64,000 nt of DNA from Sphingobium faniae. Lineage in GTDB: Bacteria; Pseudomonadota; Alphaproteobacteria; Sphingomonadales; Sphingomonadaceae. Shown piece by piece: positions 1 through 8,301 of the stretch. The notes beneath the pieces are model-generated. The model ran no database searches, had not been told where the DNA came from, and worked only from the letters and a program-made list of their open reading frames with translations. The position numbers and the translations under genes were made by a program. The stretch covers positions 62,001-126,000 of the forward strand of contig FMTU01000010.1 of NCBI GenBank assembly GCA_900100475.1. The letters run 5' to 3'. Position 1 is the first letter of the stretch, and each line of letters begins with the position of its first letter.

Positions 1-113
1 AGCGGGGTGAACGGGGTTTCGTCATTGAGTATGACATCGCGCACGATGGCGCTGCTGCGCTCGCGTGCGCCGAGGATATATCGTTCCGCTTCCGTTCGCG
101 TTTGACTGTTCAA
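1..113 (-). other. Possible coding fragment cut by the window edge
   Basis: One minus-strand frame reads TEAERYILGARERSSAIV and runs off the left edge. The composition is protein-like, but I do not recognise the family. The frame follows an in-frame TAA at 120-122 and has only a TTG at 113 as a possible start, with no ribosome site. It may be the remnant of a gene whose body lies outside the window. Confidence 0.2.
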
Positions 114-930
114 GTTGGGTTAGGGCGCGCGCGGGACTGGAAAGCAGGCTCATCCGACCCCTTGCAGCCACATGTGCTTGCCCAGCACCATTTCTCTGAC
201 AGTGCCAACAGACCGGAAAGCCGGACGGGCTGGTAACCGTCCGGGACGCGGCCAAGGCGCATAGCGGGGTTGTTGCCGTTCTCTACCAGTATCCGGGATT
301 TCTATTCGGTCTTGTCGAAACTCCCCGCCAGAACATCATAGAGGATGGACTGACGCAGTCCGCACCGCAAGCCTGCGCCATGATTGAACAAAGTGGCGAC
401 CTTGAGAAACTTTTCGCGAAATACCAACGGGCAATCAACGGTGTTCACCGGTCCTTCTACAACCCGTCGTTTGTGGACCAAGCCGGGCGGCGGGTTACCT
501 TTCGTCCGACATATGCAGCAGAATGTCGATGCCGCACTCGCTCCCAGCGCGACCGGAGCCGAAGGCGCCGGCATTCCGCATTCCATTCCTTTCGCTACTG
601 CTCGGCAAGGCGATGCAGCGGCGTATCGCCAATTCCGGTGCAAACGCCGAAGATTGCGCGGCGACATTAACGATGGCCGGTTGAGCGGCGACTATGATGG
701 CCGGTAGGATCGGTTGTCTGGCCTGATCGCAGGGAGGGGCGCAGCCCCGACCGGAGAGCAGGCCAGACAACCGATGGCGAGAGTTTTCCCCTCCGACTGG
801 GGCTCTGCTGGGCGGCGTGGGGTGGTGGTATCGGAACAACTATCGAACATAACGACGATAGGATCCGATGCCTGGCCTCCACCTTACTGATCAGCAGGTA
901 CATCGCTACATGGTCCATCGTCGTCATCAC
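114..930. other. Stretch with no supported gene
   Basis: Short open frames exist on both strands, but none has a ribosome site, a recognisable motif or a convincing protein composition. Together with the transposase fragment to its right, this looks like decayed insertion or plasmid DNA at the edge of the catabolic island. Confidence 0.4.
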
Positions 931-1071
931 TCCCAGGCCGTCGCGGCCGCCATACCAGCGGTAGAACGTCCGGCGGGGGATGCCGAGTTGGTCCAGGGCG
1001 CGTTTGACGGGCAGATGCGACTGCTCGACGATCCGGATGATCTCGAGTTTTTCGGATGCGGCATATCTCAT
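931..1071 (-). pseudogene. Truncated IS3-type transposase (helix-turn-helix start)
   Basis: From an ATG at 1071 the frame reads MRYAASEKLEIIRIVEQS, followed by LPVKRALDQLGIPRRTFYRWY. This is the N-terminal helix-turn-helix of IS3-family OrfB-like transposases. Homology stops after about 47 residues (GGRDGLG), and the DDE catalytic core is absent. It is an inactive fragment marking an old insertion downstream of the aldehyde dehydrogenase gene. Family-level recognition is by eye; the exact IS name is unknown. Confidence 0.6.
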
Positions 1072-1079
1072 GCGTCGTC

Positions 1080-1110
1080 GCGCACAATGGTCCCCTGGAC
1101 CATTGTGCGC
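1080..1110. repeat. Perfect 14-bp inverted repeat with 3-nt centre
   Basis: GCGCACAATGGTCC at 1080-1093 is exactly complementary to 1097-1110, around a CCT centre. It sits 9 bp upstream of the transposase fragment's ATG. It may be an operator or hairpin of that IS, or a relic of a junction. There is no T-tract, so it is not a typical terminator. Confidence 0.6.
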
Positions 1111-1410
1111 ATCCGCGATCATGCTTTTTTTGAGCAGGCGGTTTACCGGCACATGCTCAAGGCACATTTCGAGGCGCCGGACTTTCTCATTTCTGCAACC
1201 AGGCTCGCTGAGGCAGCGGGGTATGAGTGCTACGGCGCGGCCAACCTGCATTACGGCAAGCTAGGAAAGCTGATAGCCACTGAAACGGATTTCAGCCCTC
1301 CGAGGCGGGCCAACGACCCGATTCGACGCCGATTGACAGCTGGCGGCTTCAACGCCAGCGGGCGCCTTTCTGCCGCTTTGTGCGATTGTTCAGTGCCGGT
1401 CGGCCGGTCT

Positions 1411-2898
1411 TCAAATTCGGGTTGGGATGCCGTCCAGGATCACCGTCTTCGACTCCAGGAACGGATGCAATCCTTCGACACCTCCCTCGCGTCCAATGCC
1501 GGACTGCTTGAAGCCGCCAAATCCGATCGAGAAATCCGTGCGGAACCAGTTATGCCCGACCGTCCCCGCCTTGAGCTGGCGGGCCACCTGAAAGGCGCGG
1601 TCGGCATCATTTGTGAAAACCGAGGCGTTCAGCCCGAACGGGGAGTCATTCGCGATCGCGATGGCGTCCTCTTCGCTCTCCGCCGGGATGATGCTCACCA
1701 CCGGGCCGAAAATCTCCTGGCGCGCGATCGTCATGTCGTTGTCGACATTGGCGAAAACGGTCGGCTCGATGAAGAAGCCACGCTCCAGATGTTGGGGGCG
1801 TCCACCGCCGGCGGCCACTTTGGCGCCCTCGGCGCGGCCCTTTGCGATAAAGTCCTCCACCCGCGCGCGCTGGCGCTCCATGGCCAGAGGGCCCATCATC
1901 GTCTCGGCAGCAAAGGGATCGCCGACCTTGATCTCCCGGAATGCCGATGACAGGGCGTCTGCGAATCTGTCATGGCGATGGCGAGATACCACAAGCCGGG
2001 TCAGCGACGAGCAAACCTGTCCGCTCAGCACAGGGGCGTAAGTCGCGATATGTCGGGCCGCTTCCTCGACATCGTAATCGTCAAGTATGACGCCTGCCGA
2101 CTTGCCGCCAAGCTCCAGCGTGCAGCGGGCGACACGTTCTCCGCAGAGCGCGCCGATCCGCTTGCCAGCGACGCTCGATCCGGTGAAGCTGATCTTGTCT
2201 ACGCCGGAATGTCGCACGAGGAGTTCCGAGACGGCCCGATCGGCGGTCAGCACGTTGAACACGCCCGCCGGAAGCCCGACAGCCTGCGCAACCTCCGCAA
2301 GCTGGAGCGGACCGCCCGGGGATTCCGGCGAAGCCTTCAAGATGACCGTGCATCCAGCAAGAAGAGCAGGAGCGCACTTCCAGGCTGACATGCCGAGCGC
2401 CCCGTTCCAGGGGACAATGGCACCCACGACTCCGACCGGCTCACGCACGAGATAGCCGGCCGCGGCGCCCGGCGAATAGCGCGGCTCATGCTGCTCGACC
2501 CAGGAGAAACTGGTCGCGAGGTCCGCATAATAATCGAAGGTCTCGGCGACCATCGAGCCGATCTGCCCCGACATCCAACTGGCGACACCAATTTCCGACG
2601 TCCAGACGGTCCCGATCGTTTCCGCCCGACGACGAATCTCGGCGGCCATCGCGCGGAGATACTCCGCCCGCTCGGCATGCGTAAGACGCGGCCATGGTCC
2701 TTCGTCGAAGGCCTTTCTGGCGGCGGCCACGGCCCGCTCCAGGTCTACTGCCTGCGCCTCGGCGACGCGTACGAACAATTGTTCGGTGGATGGTGAAATT
2801 ACGTCGAACATGGCGTCGCTCGAAGGCGCTATCCACTCGCCTCCGATGAAGAACTGATCGGGGCGTTCGAGCAGAGTTCCTGCCGCTTGGCTGGCCAT
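1411..2898 (-). CDS. NAD(P)-dependent aldehyde dehydrogenase
   Basis: This 495-residue ALDH-superfamily enzyme oxidises an aldehyde to the acid in the cytoplasm. Visible landmarks are the oxyanion Asn in IVPWNGAL (about N165), the cofactor loop FTGSSVAG, the general base in LELGGKS (about E262) and the nucleophile in SGQVCSSL (about C296). Length is normal for the family. I chose the ATG at 2898, which has GGAG nine bases upstream inside the end of the preceding gene, rather than a TTG at 2913. It follows the alcohol dehydrogenase by 4 nt and is the last gene of the P450 operon. It probably takes the aldehyde made by that dehydrogenase. Substrate specificity cannot be read from sequence. Confidence 0.92.
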   Translation of the reverse strand: MASQAAGTLLERPDQFFIGGEWIAPSSDAMFDVISPSTEQLFVRVAEAQAVDLERAVAAARKAFDEGPWPRLTHAERAEYLRAMAAEIRRRAETIGTVWTSEIGVASWMSGQIGSMVAETFDYYADLATSFSWVEQHEPRYSPGAAAGYLVREPVGVVGAIVPWNGALGMSAWKCAPALLAGCTVILKASPESPGGPLQLAEVAQAVGLPAGVFNVLTADRAVSELLVRHSGVDKISFTGSSVAGKRIGALCGERVARCTLELGGKSAGVILDDYDVEEAARHIATYAPVLSGQVCSSLTRLVVSRHRHDRFADALSSAFREIKVGDPFAAETMMGPLAMERQRARVEDFIAKGRAEGAKVAAGGGRPQHLERGFFIEPTVFANVDNDMTIARQEIFGPVVSIIPAESEEDAIAIANDSPFGLNASVFTNDADRAFQVARQLKAGTVGHNWFRTDFSIGFGGFKQSGIGREGGVEGLHPFLESKTVILDGIPTRI

Positions 2899-2902
2899 GT
2901 TT

Positions 2903-4009
2903 CTAGTCTCCAAATGTCAGGACCGCCTTGAGGCAGCGGCCGGAATGCTGGTCCTCGACCGCATGGTTGATTTGGTCGAAGGGGTAGGTCGAAATCAGCC
3001 GGTCAAAGGGAAAGCGACCGGCGCGATGATGGGCGATGAGCTCGGGGATGAGCACATCGGGGTCGCTGTCGCCCTCGACGATACCCTTCACGGAAATTCC
3101 GCGGGTAACGGCAGAAAACAGGGGGACGGCGAGGCTTGCGGCAGGATCCATTGGTGCGGCGACAAGGCCGATGCTGCCGTCCGTGGCGAGCCATTCCATG
3201 GCGCCCTCAATCGCTGAAATCACACCGCTGCTGTCGAAGACATAATCGACGCCTGCCTGCGCGACGTCCTTGATCCTTTCGCCGACCGGCTCGCCAAAGG
3301 GATCGAGCGCGATGGTGGCGCCGATCTCGAGGGCCAGTTTCCGCCGCTCGGGTCGGGGTTCGATCAAGATGATGGGATCGCAGTCCAGAAGGGCTGTTGC
3401 CATGACGGCGCTCAAACCTACAGCGCCGCCTCCGATGACCACGATTGAGGCCCCAGGGCGGCATTGAAGCGACCGCAACACCGCCCCAGCGCCGGTCTGC
3501 ACACCGCAGCCTAAAGGCGCATAGACTGCCGACGGGAGCGCCGCGTCGATCTTAACGACATTTCGTTCATAGGCGAGCACATGACTTGCAAAGGACGACT
3601 GACCGAAGAAATTGCTCGCTATGGACATTCCATCGCTGGCAATGGCCGTGCTGCCATCCGGGCGCATGCCGCTGAAGTTCAGCAAAGCCAGATTTTCGCA
3701 ATAAGCAGGCTTGTCCATGGCGCAGCGCGAACATTCTCCGCACGACCTAAATGTCAGCAGAACCTTGTCGCCCGGTCTGACCTTGGTGACGTTCGCCCCG
3801 ACCTTTTCGACGATCCCGGCACCCTCATGGCCCAGCACGGCGGGTCGCCCGAACTGGCCCACGGTTTCTCTGAAGATCAGGTCGGTGTGGCAAATGCCCA
3901 CCGCCTCGATCCGTACGAGAATCTCATCGTCGCGCGGATCATCCAGGCTGACTTCCTCGATTGCGAACTCAGCACCTGGTTGGCGAGTGACGGCGGCCCT
4001 GATCTTCAT
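2903..4009 (-). CDS. Zinc-dependent alcohol dehydrogenase (aryl/allylic-alcohol type MDR)
   Basis: A 368-residue medium-chain zinc dehydrogenase that oxidises an alcohol to an aldehyde with NAD. Catalytic zinc ligands appear as C40 (GICHTD), H61-E62 (GHEGAG) and a later Cys in LGCGVQTGAG. Four cysteines at about 90, 93, 96 and 104 bind the structural zinc. A Rossmann motif VIGGGAVG follows. The pattern resembles benzyl-alcohol and geraniol dehydrogenases (XylB/AreB/GeoA type), so aromatic, terpenoid or alkyl alcohols are all possible. The start at 4009 has GGAAGAG just upstream and gives the canonical MKIRAAV N-terminus; a longer frame reaching 4186 lacks support. It is coupled to the aldehyde dehydrogenase 4 nt downstream. 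Confidence 0.9.
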   Translation of the reverse strand: MKIRAAVTRQPGAEFAIEEVSLDDPRDDEILVRIEAVGICHTDLIFRETVGQFGRPAVLGHEGAGIVEKVGANVTKVRPGDKVLLTFRSCGECSRCAMDKPAYCENLALLNFSGMRPDGSTAIASDGMSIASNFFGQSSFASHVLAYERNVVKIDAALPSAVYAPLGCGVQTGAGAVLRSLQCRPGASIVVIGGGAVGLSAVMATALLDCDPIILIEPRPERRKLALEIGATIALDPFGEPVGERIKDVAQAGVDYVFDSSGVISAIEGAMEWLATDGSIGLVAAPMDPAASLAVPLFSAVTRGISVKGIVEGDSDPDVLIPELIAHHRAGRFPFDRLISTYPFDQINHAVEDQHSGRCLKAVLTFGD

Positions 4010-4040
4010 ATAGTTCTCTTCCAACTCCTCGATAAGTCCT

Positions 4041-4075
4041 ACGTGCAGGCGCCCCCCTTTAGCGCGCCTGCACGT
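4041..4075. promoter_or_regulatory. Intercistronic stem-loop between receptor and dehydrogenase genes
   Basis: ACGTGCAGGCGC (4041-4052) and its exact complement (4064-4075) form a 12-bp stem with an 11-nt loop, in the 82-nt gap between the TonB-receptor stop and the alcohol dehydrogenase start. No T-run follows on the minus strand. An mRNA-stability or partial-termination element that sets different levels for receptor and enzymes is likelier than a full terminator. Confidence 0.55.
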
Positions 4076-4091
4076 AAGCCAAGTAAATAGC

Positions 4092-6506
4092 CTAGAAATT
4101 GTAGCTAAGCTCCGCTCCAAACATTCTTGGAAGTCCTGGGGAAGCAGTATTGTATCCGATGGACGTTCCGAACGCGACGCCGCCAATATAATATTTCTTG
4201 TTGAGAATGTTCTTCATGTAGAACGCAGCCGATAGATTACTTCCTCCAATTTCCTTCAGTTCGATCCTGCCGTTCAGCAGTGCATATCCCGGCAGCTTCG
4301 TGCCCGGGTTGACCGTGTTGTCGAGGTGCGAGAAGTAATAATGGGACTGCGCGAAAACATCGCCACGGACATTGAGTTTGCCGATCGCTTCCGGCGTGGG
4401 GAGCGTCAGCATGACGAAGCCACTGCCCGACCAGCGCGGAGTGTCGCCATAGGGGCCATAGGTGTACCCGGCCGTCAGCCCCTTGGTGAAGCGCGCGTTT
4501 GTATAGGCGAGATTGCCGCCCAGCGTCAGCCAGTTGGTTGGGGCGATGCTGCCGTCAACCTCGAATCCCGTGATCTGCGCCTGGGGAATATTGGCTGTCA
4601 GGGACACATAGCCGCCGCTCGGCAACTGGAAATTGTTCGAGCGCTGGACGCCGTTAACCCATTGATTGAAGACAGCGAAGCTGAAGGTGGTTGGCCGACC
4701 CGCGACCCTGCCGTTGAACTTCGCGCCTCCCTCAATATCCTTCGTGGTTTCAGGCAGAAAGAGGTTCCCGCCTTGGTCGAAGGGCACAGGATTGGAAGGG
4801 GCTGACCCGTTGAAGCCGCCGCTGCGCCAGCTGCCGCGATGAGCGACGTACAGCATCAACGTCGGAGTGACCTGATAGTCGATGCCTACGAGCCAGCTCG
4901 GCTTGTGGAAAAGGATCGACTCGCTCGGTTGCCCGCCATAGACAGCATTCGGAAAAAGGGGGAAGCTGATGTCGGTATGCTCCCAGGTGTAGCGAAATCC
5001 ACCGGAGACCTTGAGCCCGTCGACACCGACAGCGGATCCGAGATCATAGGAAGCCTGCGCGTAGACAGCCTCGTTCTCGACGTTCGTCCTGTAGACATAA
5101 TTTGCGACGAAGGGCTCGATAATCGGCGATACGTCGAGGAAATTGTCGAGGAGAATATTTTCGAACTTGATCTTCGAAAAATAGAAGCCGGCGGTATATT
5201 CCAGCCTTCCGTCGAGCGCTTTGCCCTGGATCTGGAGTTCGTCCGAGATGGACTTCTGGTTCGTGATATAGCCGGAATAGCCACCATCACTGATGTAGCT
5301 GGTGATAAGGAAGGGGCTGCCCGACACTTCCGATGCCTGCGCGAGCCTAGAGTTCGAATATCCGAAAATATTCTTGAGGGTGGCGTTGTCGGTCAGCTCG
5401 TAGCTGGTCGTATTGATCGTATAGAAATTCTTCGACCGGAAGAAATTAAGCGTCGCAGCCGAGTTGGCCACATAGGGACCAGCTGCCTGTCGAGCCGCCA
5501 GCTCGGCAATGATGCCGCCCGGATTGCGACCAGGGTTTTTTGCAAGATATGCCGCCCAGACCTCGGGGGAATAGGAAGATGGGCTGTAGAGGCAGGCCGC
5601 CGTTGAGGCGAGCCCGGCTGCGCCGCAGGCATTGACCGAATAGAGGACGTTCACCGCGGGATTTCCCTTGGAGAACATATACTGGATATACGTCTTGTTG
5701 GTGAGGCGCTCCGTGGGCTTCAGGACAAGGGTTGCGCGCCCGCCCTGAGTGCGTTCGGATCCAAGCGACGTGTTGTCGAAGACATTATACTGGTAGCCGT
5801 CAATGCTCTTGACCTCGAACGCCAGCCGCAGCTGGACCTTCTCGGAAACGGGCAGGTCGATCGCACCCGTACCCTCGATGAGGTTGAAATTACCGGCCCT
5901 CAAGGTGACGTCGCCGCCGAAGCTGTCGCCGGGCTCCGTGGTGGTGTAAAGCACCGCGCCGCCGGTCGTGTTACGGCCGAAAAGCGTGCCCTGCGGTCCT
6001 TTCAGCACCTGGACGGAGCTGAGATCGAAGAAGGACGACGCGCCGCCCGGCGTGATCTGGACCTCATTCACATAAGGCAGGACTGCGGGCGTCGATCCGG
6101 TGAACTGCTCGACGGTCTGGCCGCGGATGGAGAAGATCGTGGCGATCGGCGAGGCAGCGGCGCGGACCGTTAGACCCGGAACCGCGCTCTGCAGGTCCGT
6201 CTCGGTTCTTATCGCGCGCTCTTTCAGCGCTTCGCCGCCCAGCGCGGTCACTGAGATCGGAACCCGCGACAAATTCTCGGCCTTTCGGCGAGCCGTCACG
6301 ACGATGTCGCCGATCCCGACCGTATCGGCGGGCTGCGCGGCATTGGATTGATCCTGCGGTCGGTCCTGTGCGATGGCGAGGCTGCTAAGGGCGGCATAGG
6401 CGACGGATGCCGCCATGGCTGCCATCATCGTCTTACGCAAAGAAATCATCCGGGTGTGTCCCGGCAAAACATTTAAATATTGATCTTCAGTATCCTTGTT
6501 AGCCAT
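4092..6506 (-). CDS. TonB-dependent outer-membrane receptor
   Basis: An 804-residue TonB-dependent receptor, the usual size for sphingomonad substrate importers. It has a long signal sequence (hydrophobic core about 25-45, ending IAQ) and a TonB box region GDIVVTARR near residue 66. A plug domain follows, with LKGPQGTLFGRNTTGGAV, and then a beta-barrel ending in AELSYNF with the terminal aromatic residue expected for barrel assembly. The start at 6506 has GGGAGAG upstream; a second Met at residue 20 is possible. It lies between ferredoxin and alcohol dehydrogenase genes on the same strand. It therefore probably imports the hydrophobic substrate or inducer of this pathway rather than iron, though the ligand is inferred from context only. 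Confidence 0.92.
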   Translation of the reverse strand: MANKDTEDQYLNVLPGHTRMISLRKTMMAAMAASVAYAALSSLAIAQDRPQDQSNAAQPADTVGIGDIVVTARRKAENLSRVPISVTALGGEALKERAIRTETDLQSAVPGLTVRAAASPIATIFSIRGQTVEQFTGSTPAVLPYVNEVQITPGGASSFFDLSSVQVLKGPQGTLFGRNTTGGAVLYTTTEPGDSFGGDVTLRAGNFNLIEGTGAIDLPVSEKVQLRLAFEVKSIDGYQYNVFDNTSLGSERTQGGRATLVLKPTERLTNKTYIQYMFSKGNPAVNVLYSVNACGAAGLASTAACLYSPSSYSPEVWAAYLAKNPGRNPGGIIAELAARQAAGPYVANSAATLNFFRSKNFYTINTTSYELTDNATLKNIFGYSNSRLAQASEVSGSPFLITSYISDGGYSGYITNQKSISDELQIQGKALDGRLEYTAGFYFSKIKFENILLDNFLDVSPIIEPFVANYVYRTNVENEAVYAQASYDLGSAVGVDGLKVSGGFRYTWEHTDISFPLFPNAVYGGQPSESILFHKPSWLVGIDYQVTPTLMLYVAHRGSWRSGGFNGSAPSNPVPFDQGGNLFLPETTKDIEGGAKFNGRVAGRPTTFSFAVFNQWVNGVQRSNNFQLPSGGYVSLTANIPQAQITGFEVDGSIAPTNWLTLGGNLAYTNARFTKGLTAGYTYGPYGDTPRWSGSGFVMLTLPTPEAIGKLNVRGDVFAQSHYYFSHLDNTVNPGTKLPGYALLNGRIELKEIGGSNLSAAFYMKNILNKKYYIGGVAFGTSIGYNTASPGLPRMFGAELSYNF

Positions 6507-6548
6507 TTCAATCTCTCCCGTTATTATAGTATATTTATGTTTTGATAT

Positions 6549-6869
6549 TCAGAATTGTGCGTCGGGAACTAGCAAGAGCAGGCCGTTCATTTCGTCGGTT
6601 AATTGGACCTGGCAGGCGAGGCGGCTATTCGCTTGAACACCTTCATTGAGGTCGATCATCAATTGCTCGGTGTCGGCATCGGCAGGACCGACGACCGGCA
6701 TCCAGGCAGGATCGACATAGACGTGACAGGTCGCGCAGGCGCACTGTCCGCCGCAATCGCCGTCAATGCCGGGTACGCCGGCATTGAGGGCAGCTTCCAT
6801 GGCGCTGATCCCGTCGGGCGCCTCCACGGCATATTCGGTACCTTGCTGGACGAACCTGATCTTTGGCAT
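6549..6869 (-). CDS. [2Fe-2S] ferredoxin (adrenodoxin/putidaredoxin type)
   Basis: A 106-residue electron-transfer protein. The cluster ligands follow the C-x5-C-x2-C...C pattern: C39, C45, C48 and C86, seen in DCGGQCACATC and RLACQ. C43 is an additional cysteine in the loop. Length is typical. The ribosome site GAGG precedes the ATG at 6869. It starts 19 nt after the P450 stop on the same strand, so it almost certainly delivers electrons to that P450. No ferredoxin reductase gene is present in the window, so the reductase must be encoded elsewhere. Confidence 0.93.
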   Translation of the reverse strand: MPKIRFVQQGTEYAVEAPDGISAMEAALNAGVPGIDGDCGGQCACATCHVYVDPAWMPVVGPADADTEQLMIDLNEGVQANSRLACQVQLTDEMNGLLLLVPDAQF

Positions 6870-6888
6870 TCGTTCCTCGTTCGAATTT

Positions 6889-8142
6889 TCAAGCGTGTAT
6901 GCGGACCGGCAGCGACACGATCCCGCGGATATTGTTGGAGTAGGCGCGCCGAACCGGGCCAGTCACCTCGATCCGCTTCCAGCCCTTCTTGAGAATTTCT
7001 TCCCACAGGATACGGAGCTGCATCTCGGCGAGGCGGTTGCCTACGCAACGATGGATACCGAAACCGAAGGACAGATGCTGCCGGGGACGGGGGCGGTCGA
7101 TGATGAACCGATCGGCATGTTCGATGGCCTCGCTGTCGCGATTGCCGGAAATATACCACATCGCGACTTTATCGCCCTTGCGGATGAGCTTGCCGCCCAG
7201 TTCGACGTCTTGGGTCGCGCGTCGGCCCATATAGATGAGCGGCGTCTGGAAGCGGATGATTTCCGGAACCATGCTTTCGATGAGTGCGGGATTGGCGTTC
7301 AGCTTCGCCCATTCTTCAGGATGATCGTGCAGCGCCAGAATGCTGCCCGACATGCTGTTGCGGGTTGTATCATTACCGCCGACGATCAGCAGGATGACAT
7401 TGGAGATATAGTCCTGGATGGACATGTCCTGCGCCTCAGGTGAATGCGCGAGCAGGGATATGAGGTCGGAGGTCGGAGGTGCGGCTCGCCGTTCCTCTCG
7501 CAGCGCAAGGAATGTTTGGGCGAAAAGCTTAAGCTCTTGGTCGCGCTGTTCCCAGGAATCGATCACACCGTCTCCCGGGATGCCGACGCTGACATCGGAC
7601 CAGCGAACCAGTTGATGACGATCCTTGAGGGGATAGTTCACCAGTGTCGCCAGCATCTGGGCGGTCAGCTCGATCGAGACCGTCGGAACCCAGTCGAACT
7701 CGGCGCCGATAGGCAGCATATCGAGAACTTCCTGCACCCGCCTTCTGATCGTCGCCTCGAGCTTAGCAATATTGGCAGGCGACATGGCCGGCGTGACGAT
7801 TTTGCGCTGCTTGTCGTGCTCGGGGGGATCCATCGCCAGAAAAGGAAGCATGACGGTTGCGTCTTCGGTCTGGCCGCTGTGCCGGCCATCGTCGAGCATC
7901 ACGGCATGATGGGCCGAGAAAATCTTGTGGTTGCTGTCCACTGCGACAATGTCTTCGTATCGCGTGACGGACCAATAGGCGCCATAGGCGCTGTCCGCGC
8001 AATAATGGACAGGGTCTTCGCGGCGAAGACGCTCGAACAGGGGCCAGTGCGCATCCTCCTGATAGAGTTTCGGATCCGAGACATCTATCTGGTCAATCGG
8101 GATGCTCTGCGGGTCGACCATGGTGGTCGCGCTGCTGTCCAT
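6889..8142 (-). CDS. Cytochrome P450, CYP153-like
   Basis: A 417-residue soluble bacterial P450. The heme-binding loop FGFGIHRC places the cysteine ligand at about C366. The I-helix reads VGGNDTTRNSMSG near 254-266 and the K-helix ExxR is EIIR (294-297). The I-helix wording and the LGGKLIRKGDKVAMWYISGN segment are those I associate with CYP153 terminal hydroxylases of alkanes and terpenoids; CYP108-like enzymes are close relatives. The ATG at 8142 is preceded by AGAGAGG. As first gene of the operon it would hydroxylate the substrate, with the next gene supplying ferredoxin and the downstream dehydrogenases oxidising the alcohol. The real substrate is not determinable here. Confidence 0.9.
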   Translation of the reverse strand: MDSSATTMVDPQSIPIDQIDVSDPKLYQEDAHWPLFERLRREDPVHYCADSAYGAYWSVTRYEDIVAVDSNHKIFSAHHAVMLDDGRHSGQTEDATVMLPFLAMDPPEHDKQRKIVTPAMSPANIAKLEATIRRRVQEVLDMLPIGAEFDWVPTVSIELTAQMLATLVNYPLKDRHQLVRWSDVSVGIPGDGVIDSWEQRDQELKLFAQTFLALREERRAAPPTSDLISLLAHSPEAQDMSIQDYISNVILLIVGGNDTTRNSMSGSILALHDHPEEWAKLNANPALIESMVPEIIRFQTPLIYMGRRATQDVELGGKLIRKGDKVAMWYISGNRDSEAIEHADRFIIDRPRPRQHLSFGFGIHRCVGNRLAEMQLRILWEEILKKGWKRIEVTGPVRRAYSNNIRGIVSLPVRIHA

Positions 8143-8301
8143 TTCACCTCTCTCCGTTGGCGCGATACTGAAATTGGTTATCGGGCAGCGGTATTTGAAA
8201 GTAAAATTGATTGTTATGACGATTTTGATAAGCCTAGCTAATGACGATCCGTTAGGCAGCGGATCGCTCAGCCACGCCCCTTGAGCGCACGCGCCGCAGA
8301 G

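Noticed and set aside
868-1950. A 360-codon plus-strand frame at the left end
   Set aside because: Its second half is antisense to the aldehyde dehydrogenase and its first half antisense to the transposase fragment. No motif.
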